Shown: one piece after another, positions 16,390-24,649 of the stretch | Layout of the letters: the number at the start of each line of letters is the position of its first letter | How positions within the stretch are numbered: the stretch's first letter is position 1 | Source: Priestia aryabhattai | GTDB lineage: Bacteria; Bacillota; Bacilli; Bacillales; Bacillaceae_H | Length of the DNA stretch: 64,000 bases | NCBI RefSeq assembly: GCF_023715685.1 | Contig: NZ_JAMBOQ010000006.1 | Span: 92,398 to 156,397 of the forward strand | Reading direction: 5' to 3' | Program-made: the position numbers and the translations under genes | Notes under the pieces: generated by a model | What the model was told of the DNA's origin: nothing | Seen by the model: the letters and a program-made list of their open reading frames with translations, nothing else | Databases searched by the model: none

Positions 16390-17136
16390 ATGAAGAAAAG
16401 GTTTCGTATTGCCACTGTCGCAGGTGCCGTATCATTAGGATTACTAACAGCAGGACAAGCAAATGCAGCAGCTCCTGATTGCAACACTCCAAAACAAATT
16501 AACATTAAAGATGCTCAAGCAGCACAAAATATAAATGTAGATGAGCTATTAAAGAAATTTAACGCTCAAGGACAATCTGCTCAAGCAGCAGCTCCACAAC
16601 AAGAAACACAAGCACCAAATCAAGCTGAAGCAGCTCCACAGGAACAAGCAAAAGCACCAGAGCAAAGTGAAGAAGCAAAAGCTCCTGAGCAAACACAGCA
16701 AAATACAAAAGCTCAACAATCAGAAAATACTGATAAAGCAGAACAAACAAAAGATGCTAGTCAATTTGAACAAAAGGTAGTAGATTTAGTGAACCAAGAG
16801 CGTGAAAAACAAGGTTTAAAACCTCTAACACTTAACAAAAAATTAAGTGACGTTGCACGTACTAAATCAAAAGATATGATGGAAAAAGGTTACTTTGACC
16901 ACAATTCACCAACATATGGTTCACCATTTGATATGATGAAACAATTCGGCATCGAATATACAACTGCAGGTGAAAATATTGCAAAAGGTCAGCAATCTCC
17001 TGAAGAGGTAATGAATGCTTGGATGAATAGTGACGGTCACCGTAAAAACATTCTAAACCCTGATTTCACTGAAATTGGTGTTGGATACGTAAAAGGTGAT
17101 ACTACGTACTGGACTCAACAATTTATCGGTAAGTAA
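16390..17136 (+). CDS. Secreted CAP/SCP-domain protein (YkwD-like)
   Basis: 248 residues. Signal peptide 1-27 ending ANA-A. Residues ~45-125 are a Q/A/P/E-rich low-complexity linker. Residues ~130-248 are a CAP domain with VNQEREKQGLKPL, FDHNSPTYGSPFD, AGENIAKG and SDGHRKNILNPDFTEIGVG. Such proteins are exported and often cell-wall- or spore-associated; biochemical activity is uncertain. ATG follows AGGAGG. A long (~285 bp) leader precedes it, with no riboswitch class I can recognise. Confidence 0.9.
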   Translation: MKKRFRIATVAGAVSLGLLTAGQANAAAPDCNTPKQINIKDAQAAQNINVDELLKKFNAQGQSAQAAAPQQETQAPNQAEAAPQEQAKAPEQSEEAKAPEQTQQNTKAQQSENTDKAEQTKDASQFEQKVVDLVNQEREKQGLKPLTLNKKLSDVARTKSKDMMEKGYFDHNSPTYGSPFDMMKQFGIEYTTAGENIAKGQQSPEEVMNAWMNSDGHRKNILNPDFTEIGVGYVKGDTTYWTQQFIGK

Positions 17137-17138
17137 TA

Positions 17139-17170
17139 CAAAAAGAGCAGGATATACCTGCTCTTTTTTG
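17139..17170 (+). terminator. Terminator after the CAP-domain gene
   Basis: AAAAGAGCAGG stem with CCTGCTCTTTTTT and a 5-nt loop. Confidence 0.85.
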
Positions 17171-17230
17171 CGTTTTTAGCTGTCCAATTTGGGTATAGTA
17201 AAGTAAGAACACGTAAAGGAGTGCCTTAAA

Positions 17231-17347
17231 TTGGGACGTATATTAAAAAAAATCTTAGTCGCTGTTTTTCCTATCCTTTTAAAAGAAGGATATCGTCATT
17301 ATAAAAATCGTAAAACTCGAACTACGCCGTCTAAAGGGTATAAATAA
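17231..17347 (+). CDS. Small basic hypothetical protein, 38 aa
   Basis: TTG start 10 nt after AAAGGAG; the product begins LGRILKKILVAVFPILLKEG and ends in a very basic tail. The amphipathic hydrophobic N-terminal half could bind membrane. It is bounded by terminators on both sides, which supports a separate small transcription unit. Family not recognised. Confidence 0.5.
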   Translation: MGRILKKILVAVFPILLKEGYRHYKNRKTRTTPSKGYK

Positions 17348-17374
17348 AAAGGACTCGAAAGAGTCCTTTTATTT
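17346..17374. terminator. Bidirectional terminator, 38-aa gene/ade
   Basis: AAAAGGACTC GAAA GAGTCCTTTT, a tetraloop hairpin with A- and T-rich flanks. Confidence 0.85.
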
Positions 17375-19110
17375 TATGCTTGAACAGGGATATGCTTAAA
17401 TTCTTTTACGTTAAATAATCCTTTGTCGGTTAACTTTAGACATGGGATAACAGGCAAGCTTAAGAAAGATAATGTCAGCAACGGGTTAAATTTCTGTGAG
17501 ATATCGAGCTCATGAAGAGCGCCGTGAAGCTGCTTAAGTAAGCTATTCACTTCATTGTAAGGGTGAGGTGACATTAACCCTCCGATGGAAAGAGGAAGGG
17601 AGCCAATCACTTCATTGCCTTTTACAATAACAATACCTCCGCCGATTTCTTCAATTGCTGCAATTGCTTTTGCTAAATCCTCATCATTTGTTCCTACAGC
17701 TACGATATTATGTGAATCGTGAGCAATCGTAGTAGCGATCGCTCCGTCTTTTAACTGAAAGCCTTTTACGATCCCAAGACCAATATTCCCTGTTAGATGA
17801 TGACGCTCAACAACAGCCATTTTCAGCTGATCGTTTTCTACAGAAGACTGAAATTCGTTTTGCTTCACTTGAACTTCTTCTACAATATGATTTGTAAGCA
17901 GGCTGTTTGGATTAATTTCAATAATATTAGCGCGATTGTGTTGAAGTGGTATCGTAAGTTTGTTAATAGAAAACTCTTTCAAATGAACAGAATTCATTAG
18001 TTCTGTTGGAAGACCAATTTGTTCTTCTTGAACAGAAAGCATCTCTCCATTTTCAGCAATGAGCTCTCCGTTTTGATAAACATGTGCTGCAGATATATCG
18101 GTTAAGTCGTCCAATAGAATAAAGTTGGCTTTGTAACCAGGAGCAACCGCACCTCTATCTTTTAACCCGTAGCATTCGGCGGCATTTAATGAAGCCATTT
18201 GAATAGCAATTAACGGGTCCAGCCCGAGTTCAATGGCAAAACGAACATTGTAATCAATAGAACCTTCCGTTAATAAATCATCTAGATGTTTGTCATCGGT
18301 ACAGAATAAAAATCTGCGCGCGTTACGTTCATTTACAGCAGGTAATAATTGTTTCAAATCTTTAGCGACAGAACCTTGGCGGATCAGAACATACATCCCG
18401 CGCTGAATACGTTCAATTGCTTCTTCTGCTGTTACGCATTCATGATCTGTTGAAATGTTAGCCGTACGATAAATATTAACGCCCGTGGCATCTAGCCCTG
18501 AGCCGTGCCCATCAATTACGCCGTTTGCACTGCTAGCTGCTTGTAATTTATCGAGCATATCGTCATCTCCATCTCGCACAGCAGGGAAATCCATCACTTC
18601 TGCTAATCCAAGCACGCGAGGGTGAGAGAAAAATGGGGCTAAGTCAGCTGCTTTTAAGACTGCTCCAGAGCTTTCAAAAGGAGTTGCTGGAACGCTTGAA
18701 GGTAAGTTCACAAATACGTCCAAAGGGATGGAATCCGAGTTGTGAAGCATAAATTCAATGCCAGATTTTCCTGAAACATTAGCAATTTCATGAGGATCCG
18801 TTACGACAGTTGTGACGCCTCTAGGTACAAGAAGTTTTGAGAACTCTTTGGGTGTAACCATTGATGATTCGATATGAACGTGTCCATCAATGAATGTAGG
18901 AGAAATGTATTTTCCTTTTGCATCAACGACGTTATGTCCATCGTATTGACCTATTCCAACAATAATTCCATCAGCAATCGCAATATCGGCTTTAATGATG
19001 GAAAGCGTAAAGACATCGATGATTTTTCCGTTTTTCACTACAAGATCTGCAGGTGTTTTTTTATTGGCAACAGCAAGCTGTTTTTTTAATGTTGTTTTTG
19101 TATTTGACAT
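17374..19110 (-). CDS. ade: Adenine deaminase
   Basis: 578 residues, the usual AdeC size. Amidohydrolase metal motif DGHVHIESSM near residue 90, then DPHEIANVSG, GHGSG and the FCTDDKHLDDL metal ligands; C-terminal adenine deaminase domain with GGGIVIVKGNEVIGSLPL. It turns adenine into hypoxanthine plus ammonia (EC 3.5.4.2) for purine salvage. ATG 19110 (13th codon of the open frame) has GAGGAG at 8 nt. A guanine-class riboswitch lies in its 5' leader, so its product's pathway feeds back on expression. Confidence 0.96.
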   Translation of the reverse strand: MSNTKTTLKKQLAVANKKTPADLVVKNGKIIDVFTLSIIKADIAIADGIIVGIGQYDGHNVVDAKGKYISPTFIDGHVHIESSMVTPKEFSKLLVPRGVTTVVTDPHEIANVSGKSGIEFMLHNSDSIPLDVFVNLPSSVPATPFESSGAVLKAADLAPFFSHPRVLGLAEVMDFPAVRDGDDDMLDKLQAASSANGVIDGHGSGLDATGVNIYRTANISTDHECVTAEEAIERIQRGMYVLIRQGSVAKDLKQLLPAVNERNARRFLFCTDDKHLDDLLTEGSIDYNVRFAIELGLDPLIAIQMASLNAAECYGLKDRGAVAPGYKANFILLDDLTDISAAHVYQNGELIAENGEMLSVQEEQIGLPTELMNSVHLKEFSINKLTIPLQHNRANIIEINPNSLLTNHIVEEVQVKQNEFQSSVENDQLKMAVVERHHLTGNIGLGIVKGFQLKDGAIATTIAHDSHNIVAVGTNDEDLAKAIAAIEEIGGGIVIVKGNEVIGSLPLSIGGLMSPHPYNEVNSLLKQLHGALHELDISQKFNPLLTLSFLSLPVIPCLKLTDKGLFNVKEFKHIPVQA

Positions 19111-19209
19111 GAATGTGACTCCTCTCATTGTATAACTGGATAACAATGAAGGACTATGTAAGGGAGAACATAAAGAAGAATAAAAATGCAGGATGAATGA
19201 TGTTCAACC

Positions 19210-19276
19210 CTCGTAGTCCAACTATTTACGGTAGTTCGGTAGAAACTCTTGGACCCTATTTCCAAGACTATACGAG
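19210..19276 (-). promoter_or_regulatory. Purine (guanine-class) riboswitch aptamer upstream of ade
   Basis: On the minus strand the P1 helix is CTCGTA/TACGAG. Conserved core parts are present: the TTTCTACC junction, a CCGTAAATAG loop, and the three-way layout. The specificity base in the last junction (TGGACTACGAG) is C, which pairs with guanine/hypoxanthine rather than adenine. Downstream, GGGTTGAA/TTCATCCT can form a hairpin before a U-rich stretch and overlaps the 3' side of P1, suggesting transcriptional control. This explains most of the 366-bp gap between ade and yfkK. Confidence 0.92.
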
Positions 19277-19432
19277 CTTAGGTATTTCGATACATTCTAT
19301 AGACAAATAATAAAAACGTCAATTCCTAATGGAAAAGAAAGATTTTTGGGAATATTCCATCTATGTGTATGTAAACGATTTAACTCTTATTTGCTCGCTA
19401 AAAGGTGCAACATTCATGTATAGAAAAAAATG

Positions 19433-19470
19433 TAAAAAAAACCGTCAATGGCTATTAGTCATTGACGGAG
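19433..19470 (-). terminator. Terminator of yfkK
   Basis: Stem CCGTCAATG/CATTGACGG with a 9-nt loop; on the minus strand it is followed by a U-run (A-run at 19433-19441). Confidence 0.82.
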
Positions 19471-19476
19471 TTGTCA

Positions 19477-19713
19477 TCAAGCTTGTTTGCGCAGTGTACC
19501 TAATTCTTCCGCGATCGCTTGCATTTCACTTGGGCTAAAAGAATCTTTTCTCATTACCATATCGTATAAGTATTTTAAGTCTTCGTACATTTCTTCGTCA
19601 AAAGCTTCAGCTTTGATTGCTCCGATATTTAGCATGCGCAGTTTTTCACTAATGCTATCGACCATATGTTTAATATTCTCTGGAGATTTTACTGATAAAT
19701 CCACTTTGTTCAT
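19477..19713 (-). CDS. yfkK: UPF0435/DUF1128 protein YfkK
   Basis: 78 residues, helical and acidic, with the signature [33 protein letters not shown] split across two helices. B. subtilis YfkK is about 71 residues. Divergent from the yfkJ-I-H group, as in B. subtilis. Function unknown. Confidence 0.85.
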   Translation of the reverse strand: MNKVDLSVKSPENIKHMVDSISEKLRMLNIGAIKAEAFDEEMYEDLKYLYDMVMRKDSFSPSEMQAIAEELGTLRKQA

Positions 19714-19880
19714 CCTTCCAGTTGCGTTTTTTTTATTGTAACATGTTTTTATCGTGTGAACACTTTTATGTCAGGTTCTTATCCACAGAAGAATGGAAAC
19801 AATATAAATAAAAGAAAACTATTTTTTAGTTTGAAAATGATTGTATATAATGTTTGTAATAAGGGAAAGGAGTCGAGACT

Positions 19881-20354
19881 ATGATTAACGTATTATTCGT
19901 TTGTTTGGGAAATATTTGTCGTTCACCGATGGCAGAAGCGGTCTTTAAAGATATGGTGAAGAAAAAAGGGCTAGAAGGACAAATTCACGTAGATTCTGCA
20001 GGAACAGGAGGCTGGCACAAAGGAAATCCTCCTCATGAAGGGACGCAATCTATTTTAACGAAAAATAATATTGATTTTAAGGGACAAACAGCAAGACAAG
20101 TTATTCAAGAGGATGTAGCTAGATTCCACTATATTATTGGAATGGACGTCGAAAATGTAGGAAATCTGAGAAGGATGGCTGGACATACTAAAACAGGTTA
20201 TATTGGAAGGCTTTTGGATTTTGTGCCCGATTTACATATTGAAGATGTGCCTGATCCTTATTTCACGGGAAATTTTGACGAAGTATATGACTTAGTTCAA
20301 GAAGGATGCAAGGCTCTTTTAGACGAAATTATAGAGAAGCATTTCTCGGAATAA
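19881..20354 (+). CDS. yfkJ: Low-molecular-weight protein tyrosine phosphatase YfkJ
   Basis: 157 residues. The P-loop CLGNICRS (CX5R, Cys8 and Arg14) is at the N-terminus and the general acid is in the late DVPDPYF motif. YfkJ dephosphorylates phosphotyrosine and contributes to ethanol-stress survival in B. subtilis. ATG follows AAAGGAG. First gene of a tight yfkJ-yfkI-yfkH run. A TATAAT lies at 19846-19851 but its -35 is weak. A DnaA box (TTATCCACA) sits at 19779-19787 upstream. Confidence 0.94.
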   Translation: MINVLFVCLGNICRSPMAEAVFKDMVKKKGLEGQIHVDSAGTGGWHKGNPPHEGTQSILTKNNIDFKGQTARQVIQEDVARFHYIIGMDVENVGNLRRMAGHTKTGYIGRLLDFVPDLHIEDVPDPYFTGNFDEVYDLVQEGCKALLDEIIEKHFSE

Positions 20355-20393
20355 GTGATACTTAAAAAATAAAAAGCGGAGGAGAAACGACAA

Positions 20394-20732
20394 ATGGGTA
20401 AACGAAATAAGCTAGTAGAAGGTATTGTCATTGGAGCAATTATAGGAGGAGCTATTTCTTTATTTGATAAAGAAACAAGAAACTCCGTCATTCAAGGAAG
20501 TAAAAAACTGAAAGACAAAACAACAACTCTTATTCAGCACCCTGAACTTGTAACGGATACTGTGAAAGAGAAATATGAAACCATCCGTACGACCATCGAG
20601 CAAGTGTCTGAAGATGTATCGTTTGTAGCAGGAAAAGTAGAAAAGTTAAAAAAAACAACGCCTCAGGTGATGGAAATTATAAACGATACAAAAGAGGCAT
20701 TTGTGGAGAAGTATGGTGATGAACAAAAATAA
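20394..20732 (+). CDS. yfkI: YtxH-domain protein, YfkI-like
   Basis: 112 residues. The short N-terminal segment GIVIGAIIGGAISLF is the glycine-zipper/hydrophobic stretch of YtxH-type proteins, followed by a long charged helical tail (coiled-coil prone). It sits between yfkJ and yfkH with 39- and 14-bp gaps, so it is in the same operon. Probably membrane-associated; role unknown. Confidence 0.8.
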   Translation: MGKRNKLVEGIVIGAIIGGAISLFDKETRNSVIQGSKKLKDKTTTLIQHPELVTDTVKEKYETIRTTIEQVSEDVSFVAGKVEKLKKTTPQVMEIINDTKEAFVEKYGDEQK

Positions 20733-20746
20733 ATAAGGAGGCACAT

Positions 20747-21583
20747 ATGGCTGGAATGTACATGAATAACATCGTAAGGTTTGGCAAAGAACTGATGGGC
20801 CGCATTCATCGAGATGAGCTGCCCAGTTTATCAGCTGAATTGGCTTATTACTTGCTGCTCTCGCTATTTCCTTTTTTAATTTTCTTAATTACGCTGATTG
20901 GATTTTTGCCATTAGAATCGACGGACCTGCTTGACTTGGTCGAAAATGTAGCGCCACAGCAAACGCTGCACATGATTGAAAGCAACGTTTCTCATATCAT
21001 TGGTTCTCATAATGAAAAACTATTGTCCTTTGGTATCATTGCCACGATGTGGTCTGCTTCAAATGGAATTAATGCTATCGTAAGAGCATTTAACCGAGCG
21101 TATCACGTACAAGAGAATCGGCCTTTTTTAGTGGCGAGAGGCATGGCAGTTCTACTTACTTTTGCGATGATATTTGTTATTATTGTAGCGCTTTTACTTC
21201 CTGTTTTCGGTCATATGATTGGACTTTATTTATCGTCTACGTTTGGATTTTCAGAAACCTTTCTCGCTTTATGGTCTGCTTCCCGCTGGATTATCAGCGG
21301 CCTCATTTTATTTACTGTTTTTACGGGGTTATATTACTTTGCCCCTAATAAAAAGCTGCTGATTCGAAATGTTGTAAAAGGAGCAGCTTTTGCTACGGTC
21401 GGCTGGACGGTGGTATCGATGCTATTTGCGTATTACGTAAATCATTTCAATAACTATACAGCTACATATGGAAGCTTGGGCGGAATTATTATCTTGCTTA
21501 TTTGGCTGTACCTATCGGGGATGATTATCGTTATTGGAGGAGAGATTAACGCTATTTTCTACGACCGTCGAGTCAAATCTTAA
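20747..21583 (+). CDS. yfkH: YihY/BrkB family membrane protein YfkH
   Basis: 278 residues with about six membrane spans and the family hallmarks LAYYLLLSLFPFLIF near the start and YGSLGGIIILLIWLYLSG near the end. Often misannotated as ribonuclease BN. Probably the last gene of the yfkJIH operon. ATG follows AAGGAGG. Confidence 0.9.
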   Translation: MAGMYMNNIVRFGKELMGRIHRDELPSLSAELAYYLLLSLFPFLIFLITLIGFLPLESTDLLDLVENVAPQQTLHMIESNVSHIIGSHNEKLLSFGIIATMWSASNGINAIVRAFNRAYHVQENRPFLVARGMAVLLTFAMIFVIIVALLLPVFGHMIGLYLSSTFGFSETFLALWSASRWIISGLILFTVFTGLYYFAPNKKLLIRNVVKGAAFATVGWTVVSMLFAYYVNHFNNYTATYGSLGGIIILLIWLYLSGMIIVIGGEINAIFYDRRVKS

Positions 21584-21655
21584 TAGTCACAAATTGGGAT
21601 GAAATCATTCGCGAGATATGAGCATACTAACAAAGTGAAAGGGAGGTTTTACATC

Positions 21656-21763
21656 ATGACAAAGCATACGAAAAAAGACGGAAGCAATACAAAGCAAAAT
21701 AAAAAGAGCCAGCCGAAGCATAAAACAAGCAACAGCCAAAATGGACAAAACGGTTACCATTAA
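21656..21763 (+). CDS. Small hydrophilic hypothetical protein, 35 aa
   Basis: ATG 9 nt after GGGAGG. The product is almost entirely K, N, Q, S, T, H and G, with no hydrophobic core; it resembles minor spore-type proteins in composition, but I cannot match one. It lies 72 bp after yfkH and just before a terminator. Confidence 0.55.
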   Translation: MTKHTKKDGSNTKQNKKSQPKHKTSNSQNGQNGYH

Positions 21764-21781
21764 GGCCTCGATTTCTCTAAT

Positions 21782-21812
21782 AAAAAGCCTAACAAATACG
21801 TTAGGCTTTTTT
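21782..21812. terminator. Bidirectional terminator, 35-aa gene/P1B ATPase
   Basis: AAAAAGCCTAAC with GTTAGGCTTTTTT around a 6-nt loop. Confidence 0.87.
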
Positions 21813-21815
21813 GCG

Positions 21816-23735
21816 TTAAGATTTTAGCAAGCGAAGACCGTTTAAGATAACTAAAATGGTGCTGCCTTCGTGACCAATAACACCAAATGGCATATCAAGC
21901 ACTTGGAAAAAATTTGAACAAATTAATAAAAAGATGACGGCAATAGAAAAAATAACGTTTTGCTTCACAATTGAGTTCATCCGTCTGGAGAGAGCTACTG
22001 CATCCGAAATTTTCGATAAATCATTTTTCATTAAAACAATATCCGCTGTTTCAAGTGCCACATCTGTTCCTTCTCCCATGGCTACTCCAACGTTAGCAGT
22101 AGCAAGAGCAGGTGCATCGTTAATGCCATCTCCCACCATTGAAACGGTAGGGAATTTGTCTTTTAAAGCTTTAATTTTATCTACTTTAGCTTCAGGCAAA
22201 CATTCTGCAATGTATTCATCGACTGCACATTCTTTTGAAATGGCTTCGGCTGTTTTTTCGCTGTCTCCTGTAATCATGACGGTATGAATACCCTGCTCTT
22301 TAAGAGATTTAACAGCGTCTACAGCTTCTGTTCGTACAACGTCTTTTAGCGCAAGTAATCCCACAATACCATGCTGGTCTTTTGCGTACACAATCGTTTT
22401 TCCTTCACTGGCAAGCGTAGATGAAATCTGATTTTCAAATTCAGCTGCATCTTCTTTACCTACAAAATCTGCTTTTCCTATCTTCCACGTATCTCCTTGA
22501 AGAGACCCAATGACACCGTATCCGGGAACGTCTTCAAGTGAATCTGGCTGAACGAGCGTCAATTCCTGCTTGTTTTTCACAAAGTCAACAATGGATTGAG
22601 CAAGCGGATGATTGGACTGACGTTCAATTGATGCTATTTTAATAAGAAATTCTTGTTCGTTCATATCAGAACGTACAATGACATTGGTCACTTCTGGCTT
22701 TCCTTTTGTTAACGTTCCTGTTTTATCAAAAGCAATTGCGCTTAAATGGCTTAATCTTTCCAAATGCACGCCGCCTTTGAACAAAATTCCTTTTTTTGCT
22801 CCGTTTGAAATAGCAGACAGCGAAGCAGGGGTGATGGATGCAACTAGGGCGCAAGGAGACGCTACAACTAAGAGAATCATTGCTCTGTAAAATGTCTCGG
22901 TCCAGCTCCATCCAAGCACATAGTGTGGTAGAAACAGCATAACTGCCACAACTGATAAGACAATTTTTACGTATGTGCCTTCAAATCGTTCAATAAACAA
23001 TTGAGAAGGAGACTTTTCACTTTGAGCCGTTTGAACAAGCTGAATAATCTTTTGAAACAGCGTCTCGGCACTTGGCTTTGTCATTTTAATGGTAATGGCG
23101 CCTTTTACATTCACCGTGCCCGCGAATACTTCATCATCGAGCTGTTTTAGTACAGGAACAGATTCCCCCGTAATAGCAGCCTGATCAATCGTTGTTTGAC
23201 CTAAGACAACAATACCATCGGATGGTACTCGTTCACCCGGCTTAACTAGCAGCAAGTCTCCGATCTGTAAATCTGAAATGGATACAATTTCTTCTTGATC
23301 CCCAATCAGACGCGTTGCTTCTTGCGGCTGCAGATTCATCAAGGCGCTAATTTCTCGGTTGCTTTTATTCATGGTGTACGTTTCTAATGCACCGCTTAAT
23401 GCAAAAATGAAAATAAGCATAGCACCTTCTGTCCAGTAGCCAATTACAGCCGCTCCAATGGCTGCAATAATCATTAACATTTCCACATTCAATTCTTTAT
23501 TTTCAATCGTTTCTTCAATGCCTTCTTTTGCTTTAGCAAATCCACCTATCACATAAGCTAATATAAAGAGCGTAATAGATACTGCTGTATCCTGCTGTTT
23601 TGAAAGCAGCCAGCCGGCTAAAATAAGCACTCCGCTTAACAGTGCAGCAATGAGTTCACCATGTGTTTTTAATACGTTGACAGCAGAAGATGTTTGCTGC
23701 GTTTGTTCTTGTTTTTTAGGTAACGCATTTTCCAT
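21816..23735 (-). CDS. P1B-type metal efflux ATPase (PfeT/ZosA-like)
   Basis: 639 residues. The membrane metal motif is SPC (VVASPCALV), and HEGST near the C-terminus marks the P1B-4 subgroup that exports Fe(II), Co(II) or Zn(II). The phosphorylation site DKTGTLTKG, TGES and GDGINDAPAL are intact. There is no N-terminal heavy-metal-associated domain or Cys-rich lead, as in B. subtilis PfeT (formerly ZosA). ATG 23735 follows AAGGAGG by 7 nt; the frame upstream to 23780 has no start signal and contains a Fur/PerR-like box. Confidence 0.88.
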   Translation of the reverse strand: MENALPKKQEQTQQTSSAVNVLKTHGELIAALLSGVLILAGWLLSKQQDTAVSITLFILAYVIGGFAKAKEGIEETIENKELNVEMLMIIAAIGAAVIGYWTEGAMLIFIFALSGALETYTMNKSNREISALMNLQPQEATRLIGDQEEIVSISDLQIGDLLLVKPGERVPSDGIVVLGQTTIDQAAITGESVPVLKQLDDEVFAGTVNVKGAITIKMTKPSAETLFQKIIQLVQTAQSEKSPSQLFIERFEGTYVKIVLSVVAVMLFLPHYVLGWSWTETFYRAMILLVVASPCALVASITPASLSAISNGAKKGILFKGGVHLERLSHLSAIAFDKTGTLTKGKPEVTNVIVRSDMNEQEFLIKIASIERQSNHPLAQSIVDFVKNKQELTLVQPDSLEDVPGYGVIGSLQGDTWKIGKADFVGKEDAAEFENQISSTLASEGKTIVYAKDQHGIVGLLALKDVVRTEAVDAVKSLKEQGIHTVMITGDSEKTAEAISKECAVDEYIAECLPEAKVDKIKALKDKFPTVSMVGDGINDAPALATANVGVAMGEGTDVALETADIVLMKNDLSKISDAVALSRRMNSIVKQNVIFSIAVIFLLICSNFFQVLDMPFGVIGHEGSTILVILNGLRLLKS

Positions 23736-23764
23736 ACAAATCCTCCTTGAACGATAATTGAGAA

Positions 23765-23779
23765 GAATAATCACAATCA
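23765..23779 (-). promoter_or_regulatory. Candidate Fur/PerR-family box upstream of the metal ATPase
   Basis: Minus-strand TGATTGTGATTATTC matches the 7-1-7 Fur-type motif at about 11 of 14 positions and the PerR variant at about 10. B. subtilis pfeT is PerR-controlled, so the position is plausible, but the match is moderate. Confidence 0.45.
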
Positions 23780-23911
23780 TTACCCCTAAAAAAGCACGAA
23801 AGCTGCCATCTCAGCGATAGCAGCACATTTTTTCAGTTATTGTCTTTTAAATTGGGATATTTAGTATAGTATAGCACGGAACAAGCAAGGAGGTAACGAC
23901 TAATGCCTAAA

Positions 23912-23950
23912 AAATAAAAACAGAATGCAGCTGGACGTCTGCATTCTGTA
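23912..23950 (-). terminator. Terminator of the BH0509-like gene
   Basis: Stem ACAGAATGCAG/CTGCATTCTGT with an 8-nt loop; the minus-strand U-run corresponds to the A-run at 23912-23920. The plus strand has no T-run. Confidence 0.7.
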
Positions 23951-23959
23951 AAAACCGTA

Positions 23960-24109
23960 CTACATATCTAAATGTTCTTCATAATATTTATAAGCGGAAG
24001 TGTAAATGTGCTCGATATCAGCATCCGTCATGTACATTAAGGTTTCACGGTCAATCCCCTTCATTGTTTCAATAAATGTAATCATGTTTTTACGTTCTTG
24101 TCTGCTCAT
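23960..24109 (-). CDS. Small BH0509-family-like protein, 49 aa
   Basis: Begins MSRQERKNMITFIETMKG and ends YEEHLDM; helical, charged. Shine-Dalgarno GGAGAGGAG precedes ATG 24109. The opening resembles small proteins annotated as BH0509 family in Bacilli, from memory. Function unknown. Confidence 0.6.
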   Translation of the reverse strand: MSRQERKNMITFIETMKGIDRETLMYMTDADIEHIYTSAYKYYEEHLDM

Positions 24110-24235
24110 TTATTATTCTCCTCTCCTTCTGTTTTAATACAGTTTATTATATTTATTTGTATTATATAACAGAAAAAGTATTTTGTGTGGATTTTTTTTA
24201 AAATTAGGCAAAAAAATTTAGATAGACGTAAATAA

Positions 24236-24290
24236 TTGACTATATAGAAGAATATGTTTTACAATTTATATATGAACATATGCTCATATA
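24236..24290 (+). promoter_or_regulatory. czrA-czcD promoter with ArsR/CzrA operator
   Basis: TTGACT (24236-24241), 18-bp spacer, TACAAT (24260-24265). It is followed at 24269-24290 by the palindrome TATATGAACATATGCTCATATA, which has the TGA-x-CATATG-x-TCA form of SmtB/CzrA operators. Repressor bound here would cover the start of transcription. Confidence 0.82.
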
Positions 24291-24317
24291 CTTGCATATA
24301 ATGAACGGAGAGATGTT

Positions 24318-24635
24318 ATGAAAAAAGATGAACATTCGTTTTTATCGCCTCAAACAGTAGAAGACGCGTCAAGAATACTAAAAGCTATTTCAGATCCTAC
24401 GAGAATGAAAATTCTTTATTTGTTATTTCAAGAAGAGTGTTCAGTCGGTCATATGGTTGAAGTACTTGGTGTTTCGCAGTCAGCTATTTCACATCAGTTA
24501 ACTCACTTGCGTCATTTGCGCTTGGTAAAATATCGCCGTGAAGGGAATACGTATTTCTATACGTATGATGATGAACACGTGGTTGGAATTTTGCATCAAG
24601 TGATTCAGCACGTAGAATGCGCACATAACGAATAA
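24318..24635 (+). CDS. czrA: ArsR/SmtB-family zinc-sensing repressor CzrA
   Basis: 105 residues. Winged helix with SVGHMVEVLGVSQSAISHQL (recognition helix). The C-terminal helix carries D-x-H ... H-x2-H ligands (DEHVVGILHQVIQHVECAH), the alpha-5 Zn(II)/Co(II) site of CzrA. It is 14 bp before czcD, forming an autoregulated zinc-efflux operon. Confidence 0.92.
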   Translation: MKKDEHSFLSPQTVEDASRILKAISDPTRMKILYLLFQEECSVGHMVEVLGVSQSAISHQLTHLRHLRLVKYRREGNTYFYTYDDEHVVGILHQVIQHVECAHNE

Positions 24636-24649
24636 AAGGAGGGGTTTAC

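Noticed and set aside
23903..23917. Four-codon plus-strand reading frame (MPKK) with a ribosome site
   Set aside because: AAGGAGG precedes it, but the following hairpin has its U-run only on the minus strand, where it terminates the 49-aa gene; no clear plus-strand promoter, so a leader-peptide role is not supported.
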